Below are positions 48,476 to 58,500 of a stretch of 64,000 nt of DNA, in pieces (positions within the stretch are counted from its first letter, which is position 1; every line of letters starts with the position of its first letter). Under the pieces are notes generated by a model that worked only from the letters and a program-made list of their open reading frames with translations, was not told where the DNA came from and ran no database searches. The position numbers were made by a program, and so were the translations under genes. Source of the stretch: Sorangium aterium (GTDB lineage Bacteria > Myxococcota_A > Polyangia > Polyangiales > Polyangiaceae). The stretch covers positions 1,839,843 to 1,903,842 of the forward strand of contig NZ_JAQNDK010000003.1 of the NCBI RefSeq assembly GCF_028368935.1. Direction: 5' to 3'.

Positions 48476-51187
48476 TTACCAGCTCACGGTGTCGTTGAGC
48501 GTGAGCGTCCCGCCGGACGCGGGCGTGCTCATCGTGCGATTGCCGCCGCCCGGGAGGTTCTCCCAGGTCACGCTGCCGTCGGCGTTCTTGCGATAGTACT
48601 TGTACTGGAGCGCGCTGCTGGCCGGCAGGTTGACGCGGTTCGTCCACACGGGGTAACTGCGCGGATCGACCGGGATGCCGAGATCGGTGTTCCAGTTGCC
48701 GAGCGCCGCGGTGTTGCCAGTGACGTACATGGTCTGGCCGACCACGGTGGTCGCGGTGACGTTGACCGCGACGCCGGCCTCGCCGGACGCGGGCGGCACC
48801 GCGCGCACGTTGTAGCGGCCGCAGACCACCGAGGGGATATCGACGACCCTGCCCGCACGGATCGACGCCACCAGGCTGATGTACTCGCCCATGGCCCAGT
48901 TCAGGGGGCTCATGGACCGCGTCGGGGTGCCCGCCGAGACGTTGCCCGGCTTCTGGACGGACCAGCCGGTGACGTCCGTCGTCTCGCTCCACACCTGCTC
49001 CGGGATGAAGCCCTGAGGCGTCGAGAACGCCTTCACCGCGGTCAGGAAGGGGCTGCCGTCGGCGCCGACACCCGTGCTGGCGATCTTGAACATGCCGCGC
49101 TCGGCCGTGAAGATGGGCCACAGCCGGCCCCGGCCGCCGTTGCCGTCGAAGTTGCCGCCGTCGTTCTTCTCGCCATATCCATCGTAGTTGTAGCGGAACC
49201 AGGCCTCGCCCTTGCCGGCGATGGTCCGCTTCAGGATGGCGTCGTACTCGGGCAGCGTCGCGACGATCGAGGGATCGTCCGGCCGCTTCACCCCCATCCG
49301 CACGAGCTCGAGGAAGCCGCCGTCGACGATGTAACGCTGATCGTGCGTGCCGCCGCCGTTGCCGATCGTGAAGGTGGTCGCCGCGTCCGGCCCGGACACC
49401 GGGTTGTACACCTGCGGCCCGCTGCCGGTGTTGCCCCGCGCAGAGGGGTTGATGCGGATGTAATACCGGCCGTCACCGTGGTACCCCGTGGTCGTGAACG
49501 TCCAGCGGTCGACGCTCTGCTGCCAGGTGTCGGCGGCGGCCATGTAGCGCGCCGCGCTGGGGGTGTCGCCGTTCGCGCGGGCGATCGTGGCGGCGCAGAC
49601 GAGGCCTGCGATCTCCGCGGCGATGGTCGACGGCGAGTACCCGGCGTTCTCCTCCCAGCGCTCCTGCTGCGTCCATGGGCCCGTGTTGACGATGTAGTCG
49701 GCGGTCCTCTTGATCTTCTTCCACAGCGGGTTGTAGACGGAAGGTCCGAGCCGCCAGGCGAGGATGATCGGCATCGCCTGCTCATCCATCTGCGTGCCTT
49801 GCCAGTACTGCCAGCCGCTGACCCAGGCGTTCTGCGGGAAGCGGCCGACGCGGCTGTAGCCCTGCGGGCAGCCCGGCGCGTCGTACTCGGCGGCGCCGCA
49901 GTCGCTCGACTGCTGCAGGGTGTTGAACAGGTAGTTGACCACCGAGGCCCCGGTCGCGGTGTCGCCGGCCGTCACCAGCGCGCTGGCGAACTTGAACAGA
50001 TCGCGCGCCCAGACCAGGTGATAGCCGCCGTTGTTGCCGTCGCCGTTGGTCTCGCCCCAGGGCGTGCCCATGCCCGCGATCATGGCGCCGTTCGACTTGT
50101 CCTGGATCGCCTTGAGCGACATCGCCGCGAGGTAATACTGGTCGTCGGCGGTGGCGCTCTGGCTGCTGAGCCCGGCGGCGTAGGTCTTCCACCCGTTGTC
50201 GTAGGTGGTTTGCAGGGTGCTCAGGCTGCTGCCGAGCGTCGCGTTCGCGGTGGAGGCCGCCTCGGTCTCGGTCGCGCCGAAGCCGAGCACGACGTCGAAC
50301 GAGACGCTGGTGACGGCGCTGGCGCCGAGGTCGATCCAGCCCATCTGCGCCACATTGCCGCCGCTCGCCAGGTCGTTTCGCCAGGTCATGGTCCTGTCGA
50401 CGTTCCCGCCGAGGAGGTCTGTCCAGCCGTCCGACTCGCCGACGAAGCCGCTCGACACCATCGGCGCGCCGCTCACCACCTTCCACGGGCGCGACGCGGC
50501 GAGCGCCGAGGCGCGGCTGTTCTCCGAGGCGACGAGCAGCGTGCGCCCCCCTGCCGCCACGGTCCTCGACGTGTCGCCGGCCCCGGAGTTGTCCATCGCC
50601 GGGTTGTGGAGCAGGTAGAGGTCGAACTGGGTGACGTTCCTGCCGCCCAGGGCGTCGAACTGGACGCGCTGGATCAGCGCGTTGCGCCCCGGATCGGTGA
50701 AGATGGTCTTGGTGATCCGCCAGTTGTGGGCGCTGTTCGTTGTCGTCGCCTGCCAGCGCATGGACCGCTTGTCCGGCTGGGTCACGGTGAAGCTCTGCTG
50801 CTTCTCCTCGTCGACGAACGTCTTTGCCGTGTCCCCCACCAGGAACTGCAGATCGACGGTGTTCACGGTGTCGAGCACCGGATAGAACACCTCGGACACG
50901 ATGCCGCGATGTCCGGTGAAGTAGACCCTCGAGGTCGCGGTCGTCGAGGTGCCGAGGAACGACTTCTCAGCAGGTCCCCACACAGAGGGTACCCCGCCCC
51001 CCTTGGCGGCAATGCCAGCGCCGATGGCCTTCAGGGCCTCCCCCTTTGGCGGGGCCCTGCCGGCAGTGCCGAACGGAACAGCGGACTCCCCGGCCGTCGC
51101 CTCCTCTGCATCTGGTTCGAGCGCGCAGCCCGCGAGCCCGAGCGTCAGGTAAAGAATTGTAGTGCCACAAGAAATGCGCTCCAGCAT
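48476..51187 (-). CDS. Secreted GH15 glucoamylase with CBM20 starch-binding domain
   Basis: A 903-residue exported lipoprotein (signal ILYLTLGLAGC, perfect lipobox). A bacterial GH15 N-terminal beta-sandwich (residues about 70-310; TATSRVYFTGHRGIVSEVFY) is followed by the (alpha/alpha)6 catalytic barrel (about 340-790). This has GYHLVWARDLFKFASALVTA and WQGTQMDEQAMPIILAWRLG, with the probable general acid in RWEENAGYSPSTIAAEIAGL and the probable base in FIPEQVWSETTD. The C-terminal CBM20 (about 805-903) shows GEAGVAVNVTATTVVGQTMY, the LGNWNTD motif, and the YKYYRKNADGSVTWE end strands. It releases glucose from starch ends. ATG 51187 is chosen; a GTG immediately before it adds one residue. GGGAG precedes it. 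The RbsABC-type importer lies just upstream, on the same strand. Confidence 0.93.
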   Translation of the reverse strand: MLERISCGTTILYLTLGLAGCALEPDAEEATAGESAVPFGTAGRAPPKGEALKAIGAGIAAKGGGVPSVWGPAEKSFLGTSTTATSRVYFTGHRGIVSEVFYPVLDTVNTVDLQFLVGDTAKTFVDEEKQQSFTVTQPDKRSMRWQATTTNSAHNWRITKTIFTDPGRNALIQRVQFDALGGRNVTQFDLYLLHNPAMDNSGAGDTSRTVAAGGRTLLVASENSRASALAASRPWKVVSGAPMVSSGFVGESDGWTDLLGGNVDRTMTWRNDLASGGNVAQMGWIDLGASAVTSVSFDVVLGFGATETEAASTANATLGSSLSTLQTTYDNGWKTYAAGLSSQSATADDQYYLAAMSLKAIQDKSNGAMIAGMGTPWGETNGDGNNGGYHLVWARDLFKFASALVTAGDTATGASVVNYLFNTLQQSSDCGAAEYDAPGCPQGYSRVGRFPQNAWVSGWQYWQGTQMDEQAMPIILAWRLGPSVYNPLWKKIKRTADYIVNTGPWTQQERWEENAGYSPSTIAAEIAGLVCAATIARANGDTPSAARYMAAADTWQQSVDRWTFTTTGYHGDGRYYIRINPSARGNTGSGPQVYNPVSGPDAATTFTIGNGGGTHDQRYIVDGGFLELVRMGVKRPDDPSIVATLPEYDAILKRTIAGKGEAWFRYNYDGYGEKNDGGNFDGNGGRGRLWPIFTAERGMFKIASTGVGADGSPFLTAVKAFSTPQGFIPEQVWSETTDVTGWSVQKPGNVSAGTPTRSMSPLNWAMGEYISLVASIRAGRVVDIPSVVCGRYNVRAVPPASGEAGVAVNVTATTVVGQTMYVTGNTAALGNWNTDLGIPVDPRSYPVWTNRVNLPASSALQYKYYRKNADGSVTWENLPGGGNRTMSTPASGGTLTLNDTVSW

Positions 51188-51568
51188 CACGCCACTCCCT
51201 TTCCATCGGGTGGCCGTCGCGTGAAGACCGCTCCACGGCTACCGTAAGTCAGCGACTTGGTTGATGTTTTTACGTGGTGCTTGCGGATCGCGGCCCGGGC
51301 CCCCTGCGCTCACTTCGCTCCGGCTCCGCGTGGGACGCCAGCAATGCTGTAGCGTAGCACGCGATCCTCGCACGCTTGCGCGCGCTCGCGCGCCGCTATG
51401 CCGAGCTCCTGACGAGGACAGCGACGCTGCGCTTCACGCGCCGTGTCGGCGCGGATCGACGAGCACCGAGACCATCATCCACGGGTCGGCGATCGACGCA
51501 AACGACGCCGCGCCCATCGCGGGCTCGACGGAGCGCGGCGTCGACCTCGCCGCCGCGAGCTCACGACC
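51188..51568. other. Intergenic region between permease and glucoamylase
   Basis: 381 bp with no gene supported; it should hold the glucoamylase promoter (minus strand). A locally AT-rich patch is seen at 51250-51275. The plus-strand open frames across it are Arg/Ser/Thr-rich and antisense to the permease end, so they are not counted. Confidence 0.5.
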
Positions 51569-52714
51569 TCACGAGCCAACCACCTTGCGCCGCGCCGCCG
51601 CGTAGCGCCTGACCAGCTCGTCCGCGATGACGCCGGTCAGGATGACGGCGCCGATGACAGCGAACTCGATCTGGGTCGGGACGCCCAGCATGTTGATGGC
51701 GTTGCGCAGCACCTGCATGAGCGCGGTGCCCAGGATGACGCCCAGCACCGCGCCCTCGCCGCCGCGCAAGCTGAAGCCGCCCAGCACGGCCGCGGCGATC
51801 GCGTAGAGCTCGTAGAAATTGCCGAAATCGACCGGCTGGGCCGAGTTGACCTCGAGCGCGAACAGCATGCCCCCGAAGCAGGCGAGCACCGAGCAGAGGA
51901 CATACGCGAGGATCGTCATCCTGTCGGTATCGACCCCGCTGTAACGGGCCGCCTGCTCGTTGCGGCCCAGCGCCATCAGATAGCGGCCATAGACGGTGCG
52001 GTTCAGGAAGATCGACGCCGCCACCGCGATCGCGAGGAACAAGAGGAACGGCATCGGGATGTCGAGCCACGTGATCAGATCGAGCCGCGTCTTCACGCCG
52101 GTGAACGGGTGCACCGCGTAGGGGCTGAAGTGCCCCTCGGAGATCCACGAGAGGAACGGCACGGGGATCGAGAGCGGGCTGCCGACCGACAGGTAACGCA
52201 GCGACTCGAACCCGACGCCGAACCCCTGCGTCTGATCGCCGGAGATCCCGCGCGCGGTGCCCCGGTAGAGCAAGAGCCCGCAGAGCGTCACGACGAACGG
52301 CTGGAGCCGGAGCTTCGTGATGAGCAGCCCGTGCGCGAGCCCGATGCAGAGGGAGATGGCGAGCAGCACGGGCACCGCCAGCGCGGGCGGCCAGTGCTGC
52401 ACCGAGAGGAGCCACGGCAGCATGCAGCCGGCGAGCGCCACGACCGAGCCGATCGACAGGTCGATACCGCCCGTGATGATCACGAAGCCCGCCCCGATGC
52501 TGAGGATGCCGAACAGCGCCGTCCTCCGGATCAGGTTCTCGAGGTTCTCCGCGAGGAGGAACCTCCCGTTCATGAGCGCGGTGCCGAGCGACACCGCGAG
52601 GAGGAGCCAGAAGACGCCGAGCACCTTCCGCCGCGTGCCGTGCGCGAGCGGCGCGGCCGGCGCGACCGGCGCGGCGCCGCGCGCCCGGAGATCCTGTGTC
52701 GTCGTCACAGACAT
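51569..52714 (-). CDS. Sugar ABC transporter permease (RbsC/XylH type)
   Basis: A 381-residue inner-membrane protein with about ten transmembrane helices. Family signatures include LFGILSIGAGFVIITGGIDL (ITGGIDLS), IGSVVALAGCMLP, LPFVVTL-type helix KLRLQPFVVTLCGLLLYRGT, the EAA-like GRNEQAARYSGVDTDRM loop, and AAAVLGGFSLRGGEGAVLGV. A periplasmic insert of about 50 residues (LRYLSVGSPLSIPVPFLSWI onward) separates helices, as in the larger YtfT/XylH-type permeases. It works with the ATPase and binding protein encoded upstream on the same strand (gap 35 bases). The imported sugar is not identifiable; glucose or an oligosaccharide from the adjacent glucoamylase is a reasonable guess. Confidence 0.93.
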   Translation of the reverse strand: MSVTTTQDLRARGAAPVAPAAPLAHGTRRKVLGVFWLLLAVSLGTALMNGRFLLAENLENLIRRTALFGILSIGAGFVIITGGIDLSIGSVVALAGCMLPWLLSVQHWPPALAVPVLLAISLCIGLAHGLLITKLRLQPFVVTLCGLLLYRGTARGISGDQTQGFGVGFESLRYLSVGSPLSIPVPFLSWISEGHFSPYAVHPFTGVKTRLDLITWLDIPMPFLLFLAIAVAASIFLNRTVYGRYLMALGRNEQAARYSGVDTDRMTILAYVLCSVLACFGGMLFALEVNSAQPVDFGNFYELYAIAAAVLGGFSLRGGEGAVLGVILGTALMQVLRNAINMLGVPTQIEFAVIGAVILTGVIADELVRRYAAARRKVVGS

Positions 52715-52749
52715 GCTCTCTGGCCTCGATGGTTAGTGGCCACGCCGCG

Positions 52750-54351
52750 TCACGCCGCGGCGTCGCTACCGGTCGCGAGCTGCATGATCGCCTCCTCGCT
52801 CAGCTCGGCGCGGCCGAGCTCGCCGGCGATGCGCCCCTCGTGCATCACCAGCGCACGGTCGGACATGCCCATCACCTCTTCCATGTCGCTGGAGACGAAC
52901 AGGGTGGCCATGCCGCTCGCTGCCAATCGCTCCATCAGCTGGTATATCTCGTGCTTGGCGCCGACGTCAATGCCGCGGGTCGGCTCGTCGAGGAGGAGCA
53001 CGCGCGGCGACATCGACAGCCACTTTGCGATGACGACCTTCTGCTGATTGCCGCCCGACAGGTGCTGCACCGGCTGCACGTCGCTCGGCGTCCGCACGCC
53101 GAGCTCCCGGATCATCTGCGCCGACATCCGGCGCTCGCCCGCGCGGTCGAGGACGCCGTAGCGCTGCGCCCTGCCGAGGCTCGGCAGGCTCACGTTCGCC
53201 CGGATCGCCATCTCCAGGATGATGCCCTGTTGCTGGCGGTCCTCCGGGACCAGGCCTATCCCGGCGGCGATGGCGTCTCGCGGGGCGCGCGGCATGATCG
53301 CCCGCCCGGCCACGCGGACGGCGCCCCCGGCCGCCGGCGTGACGCCGAACAGCGTCCGGAGCAGCGACGTGCGCCCCGCGCCGAGGAGCCCCGCCACGCC
53401 GACGATCTCCCCGGCGCGCACCGTGAAGGAGAGCGCGCGCTCGGGGTGCCTCGGCGTCCGGAGGCCGGAGACCTCGAGCACCGGCTCGCCGGGTGGGTTC
53501 GGGACGTGCGGATAGAACTGCGAGAGATCGCGGCCCACCATCAATCTCACGATGCGATCGTGGCTCATCTCCTCGCCGCGCGAGAGCTCTCCCGCGTTCT
53601 CGCCGTCGCGCAGCACGAGCACGCGATCGCAGAGCGCCCTCACCTCGCCGAGGCGGTGAGAGATGTACACGACGCTGATCCCGCCCGCGCGGAGCTCCCT
53701 CACCACCTGGAAGAGCGCCTCGGCCTCGTGCGGGCACAGGCACGACGTGGGCTCATCCATGATGAGCACCCGCGCGTTCGCGGAGAGCGCCTTCGCGATC
53801 TCGACGAGGTGCCGCTGCCCGAGCGACAGGCCGCCGACGAGCGCGCGCGGCGAGCACGCGAGGCCGACCCGCGCCATGATCGCCCGCGCCTCCCGCTCCA
53901 TCCTGCCCTCGTCGATGAAGCCGCCCCGCCGCGGCTCCCGGCCGAGATAGATGTTGGCCGCGACATCGAGGTTGTCCGCCAGGTTGAGCTCCTGGTGGAT
54001 GAGCGCGATCCCGCGGGAGAGCGCCTCCCTGACGGAGCCGAGCGCGACGGGCCGCCCGTCAAAGACCATTTCGCCGGCGTCGGGCGCCTCGACGCCGGCG
54101 AGGATCTTCATGAGGGTGCTCTTGCCGGCGCCGTTCTCGCCGACGATGCCGAGCACCTCGCCGCGGCCGAGCGCGAGGTGCACGCCGCTGAGCGCGAGCA
54201 CGCCGGGGAAGCGCTTGGTCAGGCCGCGCGCCTCGAGCAGCGGCGTCGCGTCCAGTTCGGGCGAGGAGGCTGTCATTCGCGTCGGCGCGTCGAGCGTCGC
54301 CGGCCCGGGGCGCGCGCCGCGCGGCGCCGCGCTGCCCGACGCCGGGTTCAC
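52750..54351 (-). CDS. Sugar ABC transporter ATPase (RbsA/XylG type, two ABC domains)
   Basis: A 533-residue double ATPase. Domain 1 has Walker [15 protein letters not shown], the signature [15 protein letters not shown], and Walker [12 protein letters not shown]. Domain 2 has the degenerate Walker [12 protein letters not shown], the signature [15 protein letters not shown] and [13 protein letters not shown], exactly the asymmetric pattern of monosaccharide importers. The GTG start at 54351 overlaps the stop of the binding-protein gene by four bases (GTGA), implying coupled translation. An ATG at 54276, 26 codons in and closer to the first conserved residues, is an alternative start. It forms an operon with the binding protein upstream and the permease downstream. 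Confidence 0.94.
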   Translation of the reverse strand: MNPASGSAAPRGARPGPATLDAPTRMTASSPELDATPLLEARGLTKRFPGVLALSGVHLALGRGEVLGIVGENGAGKSTLMKILAGVEAPDAGEMVFDGRPVALGSVREALSRGIALIHQELNLADNLDVAANIYLGREPRRGGFIDEGRMEREARAIMARVGLACSPRALVGGLSLGQRHLVEIAKALSANARVLIMDEPTSCLCPHEAEALFQVVRELRAGGISVVYISHRLGEVRALCDRVLVLRDGENAGELSRGEEMSHDRIVRLMVGRDLSQFYPHVPNPPGEPVLEVSGLRTPRHPERALSFTVRAGEIVGVAGLLGAGRTSLLRTLFGVTPAAGGAVRVAGRAIMPRAPRDAIAAGIGLVPEDRQQQGIILEMAIRANVSLPSLGRAQRYGVLDRAGERRMSAQMIRELGVRTPSDVQPVQHLSGGNQQKVVIAKWLSMSPRVLLLDEPTRGIDVGAKHEIYQLMERLAASGMATLFVSSDMEEVMGMSDRALVMHEGRIAGELGRAELSEEAIMQLATGSDAAA

Positions 54352-55385
54352 TGTTGCTTGGCGGCCTTCTGCTTCAGATCAGCCCAGAACTCGTCCAGGT
54401 TGCTCTTGCGGATCTGACGGGCCGGCAGGGAGATGAACTTGTCCTGAGGCACAACGGAGTTATCCCCTCGCACGAGCGCCGCGAGCACGCGCACCGACTC
54501 CTTGCCATACATGTACGGATTCTGCACCACGGTGCCGACCACCTCGCCGTCCTGGATCGCGCGCAGCGTCGCGTCCTGCTCGTCGAAGCCGACGACCTTG
54601 ATCGAGCTCATCTTCCCCGCCTGCTTGACCGCCTCGAGCAGGGCCGGCGTGTGGTACGCGTTCAGGCCGATCAGGCCCACGAGGTCCGGGTGCGCCGACA
54701 TCATGTCTTCGGCGTTGCTCTTCGCCTTGGCGGCGTCGATCTGGTCGGTCAGGGTCGCGACGATTGTGTATTTCGCCCCCTTGATCTCCTGGTTGAGCGG
54801 GTCGCTCCCGGCGCTGCTGTCCGGGCGATCGAGCAGCTCGTCGAGCACTCCTTGGCGGCGCTTGCGGGCGTTGTCCCCCTCGAGCCGCCCGACCAGGATG
54901 GCCACCTTGCCGCCGGCGGGGATCGCCTCCTTCACGAGCTGCCCCGCCATCCGGCCAGCGACGTAGTTGTCGATGCCGATGTACACGATGCGCTCGCTCT
55001 TCGGAGCATCCGAGTCCTGCGTGATGAGCTTTGTCTTCGCGGCCGCCTTGTTGAGCAGCGGGACCTGGTTCTCCGCGTCGATCGGGCTGATCGCGATGCC
55101 GTCGACGCCGCGGATCAGGAGATCCTCGACCCGATGCATCTGGTCGTTCACGTCGCTCGGCATCACGACGCTCACCTCGGCGTCGTACTCCTTCGCGCCG
55201 TCGATGACGCCCTTCTCGGCGATGGTCCAGAAGGGGGCGACGCCGTTCGTGATGTAGGCGAGCTTCGGCTTGCCCCCAGCCGCCGACGCGTCCGCCGCCG
55301 GCGCGCCGCCGTTGTCGCAGCCCAGGGCCGCGAGCCCCGCCGCCACGCAGACCCCGACGATGAACCGACCGATTCTGTTCGACAT
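54348..55385 (-). CDS. Sugar ABC transporter substrate-binding lipoprotein (RbsB type)
   Basis: A 345-residue periplasmic binding protein with a lipobox-like signal ([12 protein letters not shown]) and a short Ala/Gly linker. The type 1 periplasmic-binding fold follows: [96 protein letters not shown] and [20 protein letters not shown]. These match ribose/galactose/xylose-type binding proteins; the bound sugar is not known. GGAGG lies eight bases before ATG 55385. It is the first gene of the transporter operon, and the giant kinase gene ends 181 bases upstream. Confidence 0.94.
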   Translation of the reverse strand: MSNRIGRFIVGVCVAAGLAALGCDNGGAPAADASAAGGKPKLAYITNGVAPFWTIAEKGVIDGAKEYDAEVSVVMPSDVNDQMHRVEDLLIRGVDGIAISPIDAENQVPLLNKAAAKTKLITQDSDAPKSERIVYIGIDNYVAGRMAGQLVKEAIPAGGKVAILVGRLEGDNARKRRQGVLDELLDRPDSSAGSDPLNQEIKGAKYTIVATLTDQIDAAKAKSNAEDMMSAHPDLVGLIGLNAYHTPALLEAVKQAGKMSSIKVVGFDEQDATLRAIQDGEVVGTVVQNPYMYGKESVRVLAALVRGDNSVVPQDKFISLPARQIRKSNLDEFWADLKQKAAKQQ

Positions 55386-55565
55386 GCGCTCTCCCCTCCA
55401 CCCGACAAGAGCCGCCTCGCGCGGCGGATCTGGGCGCCTCGTGCCGACGCACGGCGCACGACGGAGCAGGCACCCCCAGCCAACTGGCCAGCTCATGATG
55501 CGCGATCCGCTCCAGACGTGTCTACACGATTCGACGCGGACATTCCTACCGCGCCTGCCGCGCCC

Positions 55566-58500
55566 CTAGCGCCGCGTGCTCGGCGCGCTCATGCCGCCCG
55601 ATCGGCCGACGGCGTAGGCGATCCCGCTCTGCAGCGTCCCGCGGATCACGATGCGCGACATGTCGATGTCGAGCCGGAGGAGCGCCTGCGCGACCTCGCC
55701 GCGGATGCCCGTCAGCACCGCCTGGACCCCGAGCAGCCGGAGGGCGTTCGCGGCGTTGAGCAGGGCGTTCGCGACGCGTTGATCGACCCCCTTGATCCCC
55801 GTGACGTCGATGATGACGGTGCGGGTGCCGCTCCTCGTCGCGCCGTCGAGCAAGGTCGTGAGCACGTCGTGCGCGCGCTCCTCGTCCAGCGTGCCGATGA
55901 GCGGCATGACCATGACGTCGCTCGTGATCGGTACGAGCGGGGTCGACAGCTCGGAGATCTTCGCCCGCTGGAACCGGATCACCTCCTCTTGGAGCTCGGC
56001 CCGGGCCGCCTCGGCGCGCTCGCGCTCGCCGAGCTCGTGCAACAGGCGCAGGTTGGCGTCCCGTAGCTCGGCGCTCTGCGCGGAGAGGCGCACGTTGGCC
56101 AGAGAGAGCTCCTCCGTCCGCTCCTTCACCTCCTGCTCCAGCCGCTCGTTGGCCTCCCGGAGCTCGGCGCTCACGGCCGTGAGGTCCGCGTAGAGCAGCG
56201 CGTTCTCGACCGCCACGGCCGCCTGCGAGGACAGGAGCCGCAAGAGCTCGATGCGATCGGCGGTGAACGCGTGCTCCGCGAGGTGGTTCTCCAGGTACAG
56301 GACCCCGCTCAGCCGGCCCTGGTGCAGGAGCGGCAAGCCCAAAATCGATTTCGGCCGGCGCGCGCTCACGTGCGGATCGCCGGCGAGGCGCGGGTCGTCC
56401 TCCGCGCGGCCGATCACGAGCGCCTCGCGCGAGCGCGTCACGTAATGCACGACCGAGCGGGCCAGATCGAGCCGCGCCTCCAGGGGCATCGAGAGGCCAA
56501 GGCTCACCGTATCGGGGCCGACCGCGATCATCGCCTCGACCGTCAGCACCTCGCCGCGCGCGAGGATGAGGAACCCCCGGCTCGCCCCGGCGCTCTTGAT
56601 CACGCTGCGCAAGACCTGCTCGATCACCTTGTCGAGCACGATCGCGCTCGAGATGGCCTGCGCGGTGCTGAGGACCGTGGCGAGATCGAAGCTCTCCCCC
56701 GCGACGAGGCCCTGGAGCGCGGTGCCGGTCGGCGAGAGCGGCAGAGGCTGGCCCAGGGCCGAGGGGTCGGCCGGCGCGAGCTCCTCGCGCAGCGCCTTGG
56801 CCTTCTCGGTCGCCCCCCAGCGCTCGTACAGGTAAACCGCCCTTCGCAGGAAGATGTGCGCGAACTCGACCCTGCCCTGGGCGAGCCAGAACCTGCCATA
56901 AAGCTCGTTGCCGAGCGCCTGGTTGTTGATGTAGTCGGCCTGCCGCGCGGCCTCGATGCCCCGCTCGTAGAGGTCCATCGCCTCGGCCCTCCGCCCCTCG
57001 ACGCGGGCCTGCTCGGCGAGCAGCAGCAGGTGCTTGTGGAGCACGTTGTCCGGCCCGGCGTCGGCCCAGCGCTTCATCCGCCCGAGGAGCCGCAGCAGGT
57101 GCTCCTCGTGCTCCCGCCGCTCCGCGCCCTCGGCGCTCTCCCACGCGGCGATCCGCATGAGGCCCGCGTAGAACGTCGCCTCGGGCACCTTGGCGTGCGT
57201 CGGCAAGGCGCCCTCGATCACGGCGAGCTTCGGCATCAGATCGGCAAAGCTCGCCCTGTCGCCGAACAGGTAGGCATTCCGGATCTTGGCGTAGTACAGC
57301 CACCCCATGTGGTAGGGCGAGCCGCCATGCTTCGCCGCGTAGGCCGCCTCGTCGAACCCGTCGTCGTCGAAGCTGAGCCGGCCCCTCGTCAGCCCTTGCA
57401 GGCACCGGAGGGGCTGGATCACGCCCGCGAGGAGGATATCGATGATGTCATGGCTGCGGGCGCGCCGCAGGAACGCGAGGTGCGTCTCGGTGAGCTGCGA
57501 GAGCTCCGCGAGGTTCATCCCGTAGGTGAGCCGGTCCGAGCCGCTCTGGCTGATCATGTACCCCATGGCCGTCCAGTCGCCGGCCTGGAGCCCGAGGTCG
57601 TAGACCCGGTCGTAATAGGGATCTGCCCTCCGCAGCGGCTGCGTCCAGCTGTGCACGTCCGCGGAGAAGATGTGGTAGGTCTTCGCCCGGAGCACGAGGT
57701 TGTCGAGCTGGTCTGCGAGCTCGACGGCCATCTTGCCGAACCGATAGGCCGTCTCGTACTCGCCGAGCAGCGGGCCGACCACCATGCCGTACGCGACGTA
57801 TCCGAACGCGGACATATCGCTGTTTCCGTGCTGCAGCGAGAGCGTCACCATCTTCACGATGGCGAGGTTCGCGAGCGTCTGGTCGCTCGAGTTGTAGGCC
57901 CCGAAGAACAGGTTCACGAGCAGCTCGAGCGTCACGGGGTGCTCGGGGTTCGTCGTCCTCGGGGCGTGGGCGAGCTCCTCGATGCTGCGCGCGCCGAGGA
58001 GGACGGGCACCGCCTCGAGCTCCCGCTCGAGGAGCGCGGCGACCTCCTCCCGGGCCTCGGGGATCGGACAGCCGAGGAGCCGGAGGCCGGCCTTCTGGAC
58101 GAGGGTCGCCTCGTGATTGCGCCACTGGAGCAGGTACTGGTTCGCCTGCACGAGGAGGACGGAGACCTTGTCCATGGCCGTCCGGGCGCGCGCGAGCGCC
58201 GCGGCGCAGAGCCGCTCGGCCTCCTCGAAGGCGCCGCACAGCGACTCGACCTCGGCGCGCTCCCTGTGGAGCGCGAGGGCGAGCTCGTGATGGTCGTCGA
58301 AGCCGCCGTGGGGCAGAAACCCCATGCCCGCGCGGAGATAGCCGGCCGCCGCCTCGTAGGCGGTGGCGGCCTTGGCCCTCCTGCCGGCGGCGAGGTTGAG
58401 CTCGGCGGCCGTGGCCTGCTCCGCGGGCGAGCTCACGATGGGCGCCGCGATGTTGAAGTGGTTGACGATGTCGAAGAGCGCCTCGTCCCGAGCCGCGCCC

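Noticed and set aside
51376..51612. 78-codon plus-strand frame between glucoamylase and permease
   Set aside because: Arg/Ser/Thr/Pro-rich and overlapping the permease end on the opposite strand; no start signal.
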